Source: Oopsacas minuta
Lineage: Eukaryota; Porifera; Hexactinellida; Lyssacinosida; Leucopsacidae
Direction: 5' to 3'
Assembly (NCBI GenBank): GCA_024704765.1
Contig: JAKMXF010000033.1
Location: forward strand, 62,001-126,000
Length of the DNA: 64,000 nt
Position 1 is the first letter of the stretch. The number at the start of each line of letters is the position of its first letter. Below are positions 1 through 18,356 of this stretch, in pieces. A program made the position numbers and the translations under genes. A model generated the notes under the pieces. It ran no database searches and was not told the origin of the DNA. It saw only the letters and a list, made by a program, of their open reading frames with translations.

Positions 1-420
1 TTCTAATGCAAAGAGACCTCTAGCTGCTGTGAAGTCTTGAATATATTCAAAGAAACGATTCCAAGTACAATTTGAATTATTGGGATCTGGGAGTACAAAT
101 CTGGCCACTCCTAATTCAGTAGAGATTGTCATAATTAATAGCCAAGATTGTAATATCTCACAAGCACAAATAGCAGCTATGAATAAGGATTTGATGTAGT
201 CTACTCTAGCATTTGTTAATTCCTGTTTACACCTTTCATCTGTTTGTTTCTTCAAGTAATGAATCTTCTTACTCAGGCTTCTCAAACGGGACAGGAAGTA
301 TAGCAACCATATAGCCGCTAGGAATGCTATACCAATATCTAAGAAGGATATTGATCCAATACTTATGTAGACGAATATTTCAGAAAGGCCTTTATGCTCA
401 CGAAGAATCGAAAAAAACAT
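1..420 (-). CDS. Multi-pass membrane protein, N-terminal part (runs off the window)
   Basis: An open frame runs on the minus strand from an ATG at 418-420 to the window edge, about 140 codons with no stop and no visible intron. Two hydrophobic stretches are clear: one around residues 15-45 (ending in AAIWLLYFLSRL) and one around residues 80-105 (containing SLFIAAICACEILQSWLLIM). A basic linker (RLRSLSKKIHYLKKQ) and an N-glycosylation-type NCTW follow a membrane-loop pattern. I do not recognise the family; a small multi-pass or GPCR-like protein is possible. The 3' end lies outside the window. A 33-bp piece of this coding region recurs in inverted orientation at 966-998. Confidence 0.6.
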   Translation of the reverse strand, partial: MFFSILREHKGLSEIFVYISIGSISFLDIGIAFLAAIWLLYFLSRLRSLSKKIHYLKKQTDERCKQELTNARVDYIKSLFIAAICACEILQSWLLIMTISTELGVARFVLPDPNNSNCTWNRFFEYIQDFTAARGLFALE

Positions 421-1815
421 AATTTAGAGTTCTAAACGATTTTACCGTATTTATACCCAATAATTACAGAATTCATTATTATTTGGTGATATTACTCATA
501 TTATTTGCAGAGATTATCCCCTGTCTGCAATATTACACAATCACATCTTTACTCATAGGATAATATAGCTATTGATTATATTAGCCTGTAATTAGTATGA
601 CGTAGCTATAATTCTACATGAATCACCAGATTTATAGTATTATGCAGGAATAATGAGACAAAGAGGATAATAATGGTAATCTCCCAGGGAATAATTGCGA
701 GTTTTAGGCTTGATATACACTGCCTGGCCAAAAGTATTGGAACACCCTGCCACAATTAATACTTGAAACAAAGGGTATTCTACCATAGTTGTATAAGCTA
801 AAGATGATTACAAAAAGTGTTGAACATAAATATATCGTAAAACGAATGATAACAAGCTATTGTTCTACTTTCTGGAATATCCATAGAATCTTTCAACATA
901 TTCTCATCTAATGCCACTTGTGCACAAGTTGTAAACAGTGTTCCAATACTTTTGGCCAGGCAGTGTAGCATTCCTAGCGGCTATATGGTTGCTATACTCC
1001 GTGTCTCGTGTTACTTAAATATCTTGGATCAGCTGGTATTTTAATTAATATGTTACGCATGGTTATAATGGAGGTAGAGAGAGAGAGAGACAATTATTCG
1101 AGGGGACTAAATAATGGACAAAAATTCATAATTAGCAAAGTCACTTAATTCCACGTTTCGTCACATTTCGACGAGACATGACACTTGTCTACCCTTGTAA
1201 AATATAATCCACATATCCTATCAAAACATTACAGTAAATTAGATACCATATTTTTGAATAAAATTCACATAATAAGAATAACAATAATCCACAGTACATA
1301 GCTAATAATATTTGGAGAGGATTGTCTTTAAAGAATTGTGTCACGGGGACACTATTAGACAAGAGCTAGTTATGTAAAATAATTAAAACAGCTGTCTGAA
1401 TAGGGAGAAGTGAAGAGGGTGTCATATCCAGCTGGCTTCTGTAAACAAGCAAACAAATAAACAAGCAAACAACAAATACAAACTATCATAACAACTGACT
1501 ATACACACAATAATGTATAATATAATTGACATACAACTGTACTCCCGTATCTACCAGCAGGCCCATGCGGTTATTGATCATGCGGTCTTTTACCAGATAT
1601 GTTAACTATACTGCTACGAGTTTTCTTTTGACTCTGTGAGATGGGACCTGTGAGTGCAGGTCTACTGGGGCTAAATAGATACATATGAATAACTAGCTTA
1701 GGTGTTAGATCTATAACATCCAGGATACAGGAGCATTTTCGGCCTGGCTCAGACAAGTTCGAGTCTTGACCGGAGGAGCGGGGTAGTATAAACAAACAAA
1801 CAAATACAAATATTA
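421..1815. other. Intergenic region between the partial membrane gene and ROCK
   Basis: No convincing gene. It holds a 248-bp Tc1-type MITE (718-965), a 33-bp inverted fragment of the neighbouring gene (966-998), and the ROCK 3' region. A possible ROCK 3' exon or UTR lies at 1571-1770: the AG/GTAGTA just before the ROCK stop, with TTTG-rich sequence after it, looks like an intron start. Splicing there would add only a few residues before another stop. AAAC-rich tracts occur at 1441-1470 and 1790-1805. Confidence 0.6.
718..965 (+). mobile_element. Tc1/mariner-type MITE, copy 1
   Basis: A 248-bp element begins CACTGCCTGGCCAAAAGTAT and ends with the inverted complement (ATACTTTTGGCCAGGCAGTG). 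TA dinucleotides flank it at 716-717 and 966-967, as expected for the TA target duplication of Tc1/mariner transposons. It has no coding capacity, so it is non-autonomous. A second copy of the same length lies at 37546-37793 in the opposite orientation. Confidence 0.88.
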
Positions 1816-9231
<7,416 letters not shown>

Positions 9232-9527
9232 GCTAGCTAGTTAGATAAAATAAGTAACTGGAAATTCTGATAGAGCTAACAGATTAAGACCGTCCAATTG
9301 GTGTCATATTAAAGAGGTATAGACATCCTATTTATTCAAAGGTTCGTATTACATACTTCAAGAGAGTTATACACCATTATTCGTAAACAAACACATCAAC
9401 AAATAAACAATATGAAGATGCAATATAAATAAATAATACATGTATACATACTCAAACAATATTTCTAACACATTGGAATAAACAAAATGTTGGCTAACTA
9501 AAATAATCTCAAAAATAAACAAATATA

Positions 9528-11732
9528 TCAACAAAGTTTTGACTTCACAGATTTAGGAGTTGTGTCGTCATGTAGATGTTTGGTGTTAAACCTAAAATAG
9601 TGAGGTGTCAAGTGGCTATATGGCACACCATTGTCAACTGACAATAGAGAGAGAGGATTGAATGTTGTACCATTTATTGGTGCAGTCACAACAACTCTGG
9701 ACACATTTAAAAGACACTCAAATGCCACAAAAACGACACAATTACTATATAAGAAATTCCAAAATTATAAATTCTTACTTTAACGCATTTATTAAACTCT
9801 GAGAACTGCTGGGATGTTCTTTGAGTACTCTTATTGACTCCATTAACTGTAAATATCAATTATTAATATAGTAAACACAAACAAACAAACAAACAAACAC
9901 TTACATCTATTTTAGAAGTCTTAACGAATGCTCCATCAGGATGTACATGATCGTAGAGTATAATCGTTCCTGTCTAAAGTATGCAAAACATATGTAACTA
10001 TTACTCGGGTTCATGGGAGTGCTGGCAATACATTGCGGAATTCCTGCTTGGCCACTTTTAGGGGTCACATGGAACCCATTTTAAGCACACCAACCCTAGC
10101 AAGCCCCTGCTCCGATCAAGAAGTATCCGAAAAGTTTCTTAGCCCCTCCCCCTGACACCAAATTTCAATTCTTACCATAACTCTTAAACAGAATAGCACC
10201 GTATCTTGATTCTTAAAACGACTGGAAAACTCCCTATAAGGTAAATAACAATAATAAATACAAACAAATAGAGGAGTTGTGAATAAGTAAGAATAACTTA
10301 CGGATTAGCTATCATTATCCTACATACTGTAGCAAATGTGCTCAGACAATCAGTAGTATTCTCCATAGGTATCTCTGGATGCTAAATAATACAGTGCATT
10401 CCAAAGATAGCATAGCGTTGTGATGGAATAAATCAGCTGTTCCTAACCCCGGGGTACACGGAAGATAGCAGGGGGATACACAGGATCCACTGCAGTATAT
10501 GGTAGGGGACCACAGAATGTGTGAAAATTGGTATAAGAGGTCGACGGGTGAGAAAGGATAAATTATAATATGAACTTACACCAAACAGGAAACTAGCAGT
10601 TCCTCTTGTCAAACAGGATAGCATAGGCATAGAATTAGCAAAGAACATAGCCATTGCATTAGCCTGTTCTTGTGATATACCTCCATCTTCAAAGTTAGAT
10701 GCCTACATAACAACAAATAGATAAATATAGTGTTTGCTATCAATTTACAGTCTCAAAGGTGTCAAGGGGACGAGAGGACCCCCTTGTCCCTGTGTTACAA
10801 ATATTTAATCGACCCATTCTAGCCCTCATAACATGTAATTAATTCTAACACCTAGGTAACAACAAACATTTTGACTCATAGATCTTCTATTCATAGATCT
10901 TCTGTAGTAACTAAAATCATTCTGGATACAGGGTGTTGTAGTTTTTAGATCATCAAATAATAAAACAAATTGAATTGTTTCAGCTAATAACTTGGCTAGA
11001 GCCTAAATAAACAAGTAAACAAAAGGTGTGAAAATGTGATTAATCAGAGGTACAATGTTGTTGTTTACTTGTTGTGTTTCCAAATGTTCCTGTGGATTCA
11101 TTGAGGTGTTACATAGCCCAGAAAGGAGACGGGGTACTACAATCTGAGTCAAATCTTCTGAGAATAAATAGAAAGTCTTTAACGTCTTTACAGATAACAA
11201 AATAACCTCCCAAGCTCTATCCTGTCTGACATTATCAGATGGATTCTGTATTGCCTAGAGGGAGAGAGGGCTTAATAACATGGACGATGAGGGACAGTCG
11301 TCCGCGGAATCTCTGAGATAAAATTAGACTTAGGGTATCTTACTGATTTGTAGATTAATATTTGTAGGTATACCAGGATAACCTCCCGAACCCTTTTGAA
11401 CAATCCATATTGTATAGTTTACAAATATAGAACAGATAAATTCTAAGGACTCACTTCTCTAATTTCGACACTAGCTCCTCCTCCATATCCCTTCATGTCC
11501 TCCATTAGCTGAGGAGCTATTTTTAGAATTCCTAACACTTCTTCATAAATAGCCTTCTCACTCTCTGTAGGTACAACATCTACACAAATACAAACAATAG
11601 CCAATAAGGGGAGGCGGAAAAGTATCTTCCAAAGAGACCGATGGGTTACTTACTTTCAAAATCAACAAAAATATCAACCTTAGGACCTGATCCTGGATTT
11701 CCGTCTTTAAGAGCCTTCAACAGCTGACCCAT
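9528..11732 (-). CDS. CYRI: CYRI/FAM49 Rac1-binding protein
   Basis: CYRI proteins bind active Rac1 and restrain WAVE-driven actin branching, using the fold shared with CYFIP. The first exon starts at 11732 with [11 protein letters not shown]. The Gly after Met is the usual myristoylation site of the family, which reads MGNLLKVL in vertebrates. Later exons carry [24 protein letters not shown], a [19 protein letters not shown] block (about 9900-9960) and the terminal [20 protein letters not shown], all strongly matching the family. It has roughly nine exons with short introns. It ends about 300 bp upstream of the ROCK start, on the same strand. Confidence 0.92.
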
Positions 11733-11855
11733 ATTGTAACACAGATTCTAATCGATGCATAAAGCATAGTGTAATTAATTAGAGGTAAGATGATCCCCTA
11801 CAGGATCCATGGTCTAATTTGTACCCATTAATGTATACCTATTTATCACGTAAAC

Positions 11856-11899
<44 letters not shown>

Positions 11900-12176
11900 T
11901 AATAACAATAATAATAATAATAATAACAATAATAACAATAATAATAATAATAATAAATATGAAATAAGTATAGAATGAATAAATTAATAGAAATGTGAAA
12001 CAAAGAAAAAATATAAATATTTATGAAATATATAACTCAACAATCTGTAGTAGGGTATGTAGGTGTCTATAAACAAACAATAATAACAACAAAACAAAGT
12101 TAGTTACACATATGGAGGAGCCTCTACAAACGGGGGTATCATTTTTCGGCGTTCTGATACCCTGTCAGTGGAGGTT
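11733..12176. repeat. Intergenic spacer with a (TAA)n/(AAC)n microsatellite
   Basis: The spacer between CYRI and the docking-protein gene holds a long AAT/AAC triplet tract at about 11853-11956. I see no coding sequence. The docking-protein 3' UTR presumably lies in its upper half. Confidence 0.85.
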
Positions 12177-12410
12177 CTACTGTACCTGTGGTATAACAGT
12201 GTGATCAGTGATTGGCTGTTCAGCAGCTGTACTTGTGTTAGGAGATAGGGTAGGCTTAGGGGGAACAGATGGTTTTATTGGTTTGGTACGGAATGCTTCA
12301 TTTCTTTTCAACTTTCCATCAGGAGATGATTTTGTAGAAATGACCTAATGAGATATTCTGTAAAATACAAACAGTTAAATCAGTTTATTAGCTAAATGAC
12401 CTGTTGTTCA

Positions 12411-12473
<63 letters not shown>

Positions 12474-13271
12474 ATGAAAGCTAGAGGTGTCTGTTGACCA
12501 CCAGGTGGTATTTTAGTTTCGGGGGACTGCATTCCAGAAGAGGATACTGGTTGTTGGGTAGGTTGGAGTATATCTGGGAGTGCTTGTGGTGACTAAGGAC
12601 AACATTCCATAAATATTTTTATCAAAAAATAGTCCTTACTTGCCACTAAATCAGCAGCTCATACATATGCAATACATAAGAAGTTATGTACCGAATTACT
12701 CCGATTTGTTACTTAGGGTAGAAGTTAATAAACAGAAAATATACAGCAAAGATAACACCCATGAACATCGTTATTCAGAAATTGAAGTTCAAGCACATGA
12801 CCCACCATCGCCTTCACAACATCAACAACAATACACTTATGTTTCCAGGTGTGAAGACAGGGAGCTAACACCTTAGACTAAGAAAGAGGAAGGTATACAC
12901 ATACCACAATAAATCAAAGAATATATCATCTGTTTAGATAATTACAATGATATTACGAATCATTAACAGCTGTCAGTAATTATGTCTTCCAGAATGTTCT
13001 TTACTTCAAATAATCCTAATCCCTTCAATAACCAATAATTATGCGAAATTACATATACAATAATCTTCACACCTAGCAGACTAAAGATGATAATATTTCA
13101 AGAATGGGATAAGGCTTCTATGAGAAATTATATTAGATTACGAATACTCACCTGCTCTGGAGATAAATGATCATAATTACAAGAATCTGCATCAGCTGAG
13201 TTAGCTACAAATTGATGGGTTAAATGAATTGGTGCTACAGTTGTACTTGAGTGTTGTAATGGTGTTGAAGC

Positions 13272-13321
<50 letters not shown>

Positions 13322-16300
13322 GCATTGCATTTGGTGTACCTACAAACAAAAAATTATTCAATTCACAAGCTATACACATAAATTATAAATATATATACCT
13401 TTGAATCCAGAGGGCGGGGAAATAACAGAGGTGTTAGTGACTGGATTAGGAGAAGTAGTTCGTAGAATATGATGAGCTATATTAGCATTGCCTGCAGCTG
13501 ATGTATGAAATTGTTCATTAAGATTATTCGTTGGATCATTCTGTTTAATTTGTCTACTCAATTGAGACTGTACAGTAGCTTGTAGCTTGTTATAATTTAT
13601 GGGTTCAGTCCTGTGTTGTTGTTGTTGTTGTTGTTGTTGTACCCATTGGGCTGTGTGTTGCACCACAGGATCAGGTATTTGAGAAATGTTTCGTGGTACA
13701 ATTTGCATCTGTTTATTATAAGAAAACGCAGGAATTTGATTGGTTTGAATTGGATTAGAAGTAAACTGTGTATGTTGTATAGGTGTTAGAATATGCGTAT
13801 TTTCAGTTCCATTTATTGCTACACTACATTCAGTATTAAGATTATACTGCATTTGGTTAGGCTGAGAGAACGGAATCTGATTGGTCGGAACTCTGACGTC
13901 ATTAGGCACAAAGTGACCGGGTTGTGACAGAAAAACAGCTGTTTGTTCAATAGGTTGAGGATGCTGCACAATGATTGGCTGAAACGGTTGAGTAGAGATG
14001 TGTCTAGGAGGGAGTGGTCTATCTAGCTGTGTATGTGTTGATGTGTTGTTTGTTACTGTAAATAACAACAATGAGAAGTAACATAATGCAAAAATTCTGT
14101 TAAATAAAATTCTCACCAGAATCGGGAGTAGGCCTGTAATCTCTGTCTCTTCTCCTAGATCTAGGAGATAGCTCGTTATTATCAAGATTATCTCTACTCC
14201 TATTCCTCCCTCTTAGCTTAGAAATAGCTTTGTAGATGAAATTTTGAGGAGAGTTTGGTCTAGAGCTTGGACGAGAGGAAGGGTCAAATTGTGAGGTGTC
14301 ATCTAGACCATCTGGGGTATTCCTCCCTGAAGAGAGGATTCTGAAACGATTCCTGCTACGAGAACGTCTTTTATTGGGGAGTAGAGTATTGTTTTGTTCC
14401 TCTACAACTTTACTCTTCTATAAATCGAAAGAAGAGTAAAGTTGAAAATTAGAATACACAATACATTACTTACAAATGATTAATGCTATGCAGAGATTTG
14501 TTATTTTGTTAGCTATTGGGAAATGCTAATTATTTATTAATGAATATTACGTAATAATAAAATCAAGTAACAGTATATGGTTACGGAAAATTTTAAGGAA
14601 AAATGGTTATCGGTGTTACCCTCATAACGATTAGGTCGTATTACTAGCATGACCAGCCAAGGAGAGCTCCCTATGATGTCTTACTTTGCGGGTATTTTGA
14701 GGGTTCCCTCTGATAATATTATCTTTAAAATCAGGACTGTTAGACCGCTGTTTGAGGGCTTGTGACACAGCCATGTCCTCTCCCATCTTAGGAACTGAAT
14801 GGATATGCGAATGTATTTCTCTTCTGTTAGAATCTGAAGAAGGAAATCTGTACATACGAGCTTGATTAGAGGCGTGAATATCTATAATTAGATTCTTAGA
14901 TTAAGGTGTATTTATGTTTGATTGCAGCATACCTTGATGACCCGATTTAACAGGAATCTGTTTGTGGTGATTAGATGTTCTAGCATTTCTAATACCAGCT
15001 GTGTTGCCATGGTTATCAGTAGGAATTTGTCTCTGATTAGACTCCTCAAACTCATCAACTAATTCATATTGAATATCTTCATCATCTAAGAAATATAGCC
15101 GGTCATAAGAACATCGTCAGGACCGGTATGCGTATAACTACAACCGGCATAACTGCATACATATTTACGGTATGTACAGTAGGTTACAGCTCGGAGAAAT
15201 AGATACGTATATATAATGAATATCGTATTAATAGAATATACTCACCATTATCGTTACGAGATATTGTACGTGAATTATTCTTCTGTATAGCTCTCTTAAC
15301 TCTGTCTATATCAGTAAACCGAGCTGAATTCCTAAATAAGCATAAATACACACATCTTAACCCATAATTGATTATACATATTTCACTATACATACCTTGC
15401 TAGATCAGGGTTACCAGTATAAGGTAATACTCCAGTAGCTTCCCTTAACACTCTGAGTATATCCTCTGCTTGTGGAGTATTCACACAAAAATATGATTTA
15501 CCAGATTCAGAAGTCCCTAATACTAATAAATCTTTGTTAGCTCCAAAACTCTTTATACTCTTAAGAGTCCAATGATAGAGAACAGATGGCAACTAGATAC
15601 ACAAATAAGAGTCCGATAAGTCCAGTTAAATAAGCAAATGTATTTGAATTCAAATAAACTGAAGAAAGCTGTTTCGGATACATTGGTCAAGAACTAAAGT
15701 TTTGTTGGAAGTTCAACATATTTGTGAGTTATACGTATATTATACATTTTGACGGTTTGGAGAAAATTCGCGACAGATTCGGAATCAGCATATTTGATAG
15801 TAGAGGGTTCAATAGATAGTGTGAAGTGAAGGAAACTTAAATTTGTTGTTTAGTGTAATGTTTATACAAACACTTAAGTAATCATTAAATTTGAGGAGGG
15901 ATAGCAGGGTGTAACTAGCATTGAGGCAGAGGCAGTTGCCTCCTCGCTCTGGAATCTCTAGTTACCCCTAGGATAGTATCACTTTAGAACTTTAATATTG
16001 TTTTAGTAAGACAATGAGATAATTATCGGACAGTTCTTCACATAGATTCAACACTAGAAAACAATTGATGGAAATAATAATATGCAAAGGCAAAACCTAT
16101 AAATATTCAATTTGATATTACAATAAATAAACAAATGCAAAGTGATAGCTACGAACGAGCAAAGAAGTCAAATTACAAAGAGGAAGAATTATGGAAAGTT
16201 AAGAAAAGACAGTTAGAACGTGAGGAGGATAGCACAAGAAAATTCCATATTTTCAATATTGAGAAGGTTAAAAACACTAAATGGAAGTCTTTGGAACAAA

Positions 16301-17581
16301 TAAAAAGAACAATGCAAAAAGAAAACAAAAAACAAATCGGAAAAGAAGGAATACAAATGCTTATTAACGAATCTGACAGTGACGATAGCTATGTTAGCCC
16401 TTTCAATCGTAAAGCTAGACAGATAAAAAAAGTAGAGATGAAGGATTGGAATGAATATGCGTATGAGAAATACCAAAGCATGCTAGTGGAGCTAGACACA
16501 ACTCTAAAGTTAGGAAATGAAAAAGAATATACAATACAAATAGAAGAGGACACATACCATATGCCAATCCCAAAGATTATTATACACCCGTGTACAGAGA
16601 GTGAGGATAGTAGCATTGATGAAAGAATACAAATACGTGTTAAGAAGAAAAAGGAAAGGAAATCTAGAGCTAGGAATTCAGATTTCGGAAGGATAAAGTA
16701 TCTTAAAAATCTGAAACAAGTGAAGTCCATAAAGTTTACGAATAAATATGAATAATTATCTTAACACTATAGCATTTATAGCACCTTAAGTCCTGGGGTA
16801 ATCGCTGAGGGGTGTAGCCAATTGGACAAATACCAACGAGGTCACCATGGAAACAGGGACATAAATACACACATATAATAAGGTGTTATAATCCTTGGTA
16901 CCTGAGAGCTGTCCTGTGTATAAGTGATTACTATAGTTCTCTTGTTTGTATTGAACCTCAAAACTCCTCTACATTCCTGTTTCAATTCCAGTTGACAAGG
17001 AATAGTTACTTTAAACTTCCATTCTAAACAAGATGACGTAATAATAAATATATCTTAAAGGAGAAGTTGGATAATCGACACGGGTCTAGGAAGGAGGTCC
17101 TGTCGATAGCTGTCCACCAGGTTCTAACCTTCTCCAATAATTTCCTCAAATTTCTCCTTCCACCTTATCCTGTCTTCCTCACTCATAGCAGAGAGCACAT
17201 GAGTAGACCTCTTGGTGAAGAGTAATATCAAGAATGCTCCATCCATGGTCCCGATAGAAGCAGATTCCATAGCTATAGCAGAGGAGAGACTCATGTCCAA
17301 TATAACACCTTGCGTGGGATTAGATAGCCAAGTAGTGAATGAAAGGTTAGTTAGAGTGAGACTGCAGATATCTAAGAGGATATAGATGTAGTACCGGGGC
17401 AAGATTGACCGATACGAGAGGTGATAAACAAACCATTATGAAATAATATAACAGCTGTTAATCTGTACCACTAAAGAAATAAATATTTAAAATTTTTGTA
17501 TAAGAATTTCCAAAATAAACTGACCTCTTTCTTCGCCCAGAAGTTGAGAGGACCCTGACACAAGATTTGAGGCTGTGTCAT
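12177..17581 (-). CDS. DOK/IRS-like docking protein (PH + PTB + polyQ tail)
   Basis: This is an adaptor that would bind membrane lipids and phosphotyrosine receptors. The first exon (17525-17581) reads MTQPQILCQGPLNFWAKKE, the start of a PH domain; its end is at 17129-17390 (HVLSAMSEEDRIRWKEKFEE). An IRS-type PTB domain is coded by exons 16902-17023 (VTIPCQLELKQECRGVLRFN) and 15396-15592 (LYHWTLKSIKSFG, then AEDILRVLREATG). The long tail is Gln/Pro/Asn-rich with three pure-CAA polyQ tracts (about 12411-12473, 13272-13322, 13617-13640). A last exon ends VIPQVQ at 12177. I cannot separate DOK from other PH-PTB adaptors. An intron of only about 45 bp may interrupt the PH domain near 17393-17437. 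The 15593-16901 intron holds an antisense gene. Confidence 0.8.
12411..12473. repeat. Pure (CAA)n polyglutamine tract, ~21 codons
   Basis: A perfect TTG run on the plus strand is read as CAA (Gln) by the docking-protein gene, just before an exon end (HEQQ, then a donor site). Being uninterrupted, it is likely to vary in length. Confidence 0.85.
13272..13322. repeat. Second pure (CAA)n polyglutamine tract, ~17 codons
   Basis: A perfect TTG run on the plus strand lies inside a tail exon of the docking protein, between PNAM and ASTPLQHSSTT. A shorter eight-Gln tract lies at about 13617-13640. Confidence 0.85.
16135..16755 (+). CDS. Unknown Lys-rich 206-aa protein nested antisense in the docking-protein gene
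   Basis: A single-exon frame with ATG at 16135 and stop at 16753-16755 lies entirely within the 15593-16901 intron of the minus-strand docking-protein gene. The host PTB exons on either side join in phase 0 without it. The protein is highly charged: a helical Lys/Glu-rich N-terminal half, an acidic NESDSDDSYVSPF patch, a central QIEEDTYHMPIPKIIIHP segment and a very basic end (KKKKERKSRARN). It may be nuclear, judging from composition only. I do not recognise a family. Its length in an AT-rich intron argues for a real gene, but expression evidence is needed. Confidence 0.55.
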   Translation: MQSDSYERAKKSNYKEEELWKVKKRQLEREEDSTRKFHIFNIEKVKNTKWKSLEQIKRTMQKENKKQIGKEGIQMLINESDSDDSYVSPFNRKARQIKKVEMKDWNEYAYEKYQSMLVELDTTLKLGNEKEYTIQIEEDTYHMPIPKIIIHPCTESEDSSIDERIQIRVKKKKERKSRARNSDFGRIKYLKNLKQVKSIKFTNKYE

Positions 17582-17744
17582 TGAATAAATCTAATTATAT
17601 ATTGGAAGGTGTGAAAATATGAATATAAACCCAACAAGAGAGCTAAGTACTCGTATATGTCTGACTTCATACAAATAACATGTGTGTATATATGAATGGT
17701 TAAATAAGCAGCTGTACTAATAAGATACATTCCAAAATACCAGT

Positions 17745-18356
17745 TCAGTAGTTAGGTCTGCAAGTTCTAATATTAGCAACTGACAGGGAGTAATCTGATT
17801 GGTCTGCTTCAATAACAGTCTCTAGACGGATGGTGGGGTGGGAGGGGTCCTCTGGTTCAAAGAGGTCGATATGTTCCCCTGGGGAACAAATGAGGTCTAG
17901 TAAAGCAGATTCAATTGCAGAGGCAGGGACAGGGGGAGGTTCCTCTATGGGTTCCCATCCGACAGGGGGCGAGGAGGGCGGGCTAAGGAGGAACCGTCTC
18001 TGAGACTTTGGTACTTTAAGGTGCCTCTCGTCCCATGGGGCAGTTATTAAGCGTAATGATTCTACTCTAATTGTACCAAAATTGAGGAAACTGGTACTAT
18101 CCAACTCCTCTCTAGCTAGTTCAGCTTCTCCAGGCCTGTGAAACACTACACATACCTTGGATATGGAAGTGAGGTAATGGAATGTAAGGTTGTCCCCATA
18201 ACGTCTGAATAAACGCTCTAAATAATCCCGTAATCCCTGACAACGCTCTGAAAATATTTGTGGTGGTAACCTGGATACGAAAATACTCTCTTCAAATATG
18301 TAATCTCCTCTGTTTACGTAATCCATTTCTGGACACAAATAATCATATGCACTCAT
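17745..18356 (-). CDS. RCAN: Regulator of calcineurin (calcipressin)
   Basis: RCAN binds and modulates the Ca/calmodulin phosphatase calcineurin. The single-exon 203-aa frame starts at 18356. Residues about 20-110 form the RRM-like N-terminal domain (IFVSRLPPQIF, VCVVFHRPGEAELAREEL). The hallmark LSPPSSPPVGWEP follows at about residue 130, preceded by the conserved LKVPKSQRRFL. The tail has an acidic LFEPEDPSHPTIRLETV segment in the place of the calcineurin-docking region. Size and motif order match the family. It ends 164 bp before the docking-protein start on the same strand. The absence of introns contrasts with most neighbours. Confidence 0.93.
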   Translation of the reverse strand: MSAYDYLCPEMDYVNRGDYIFEESIFVSRLPPQIFSERCQGLRDYLERLFRRYGDNLTFHYLTSISKVCVVFHRPGEAELAREELDSTSFLNFGTIRVESLRLITAPWDERHLKVPKSQRRFLLSPPSSPPVGWEPIEEPPPVPASAIESALLDLICSPGEHIDLFEPEDPSHPTIRLETVIEADQSDYSLSVANIRTCRPNY

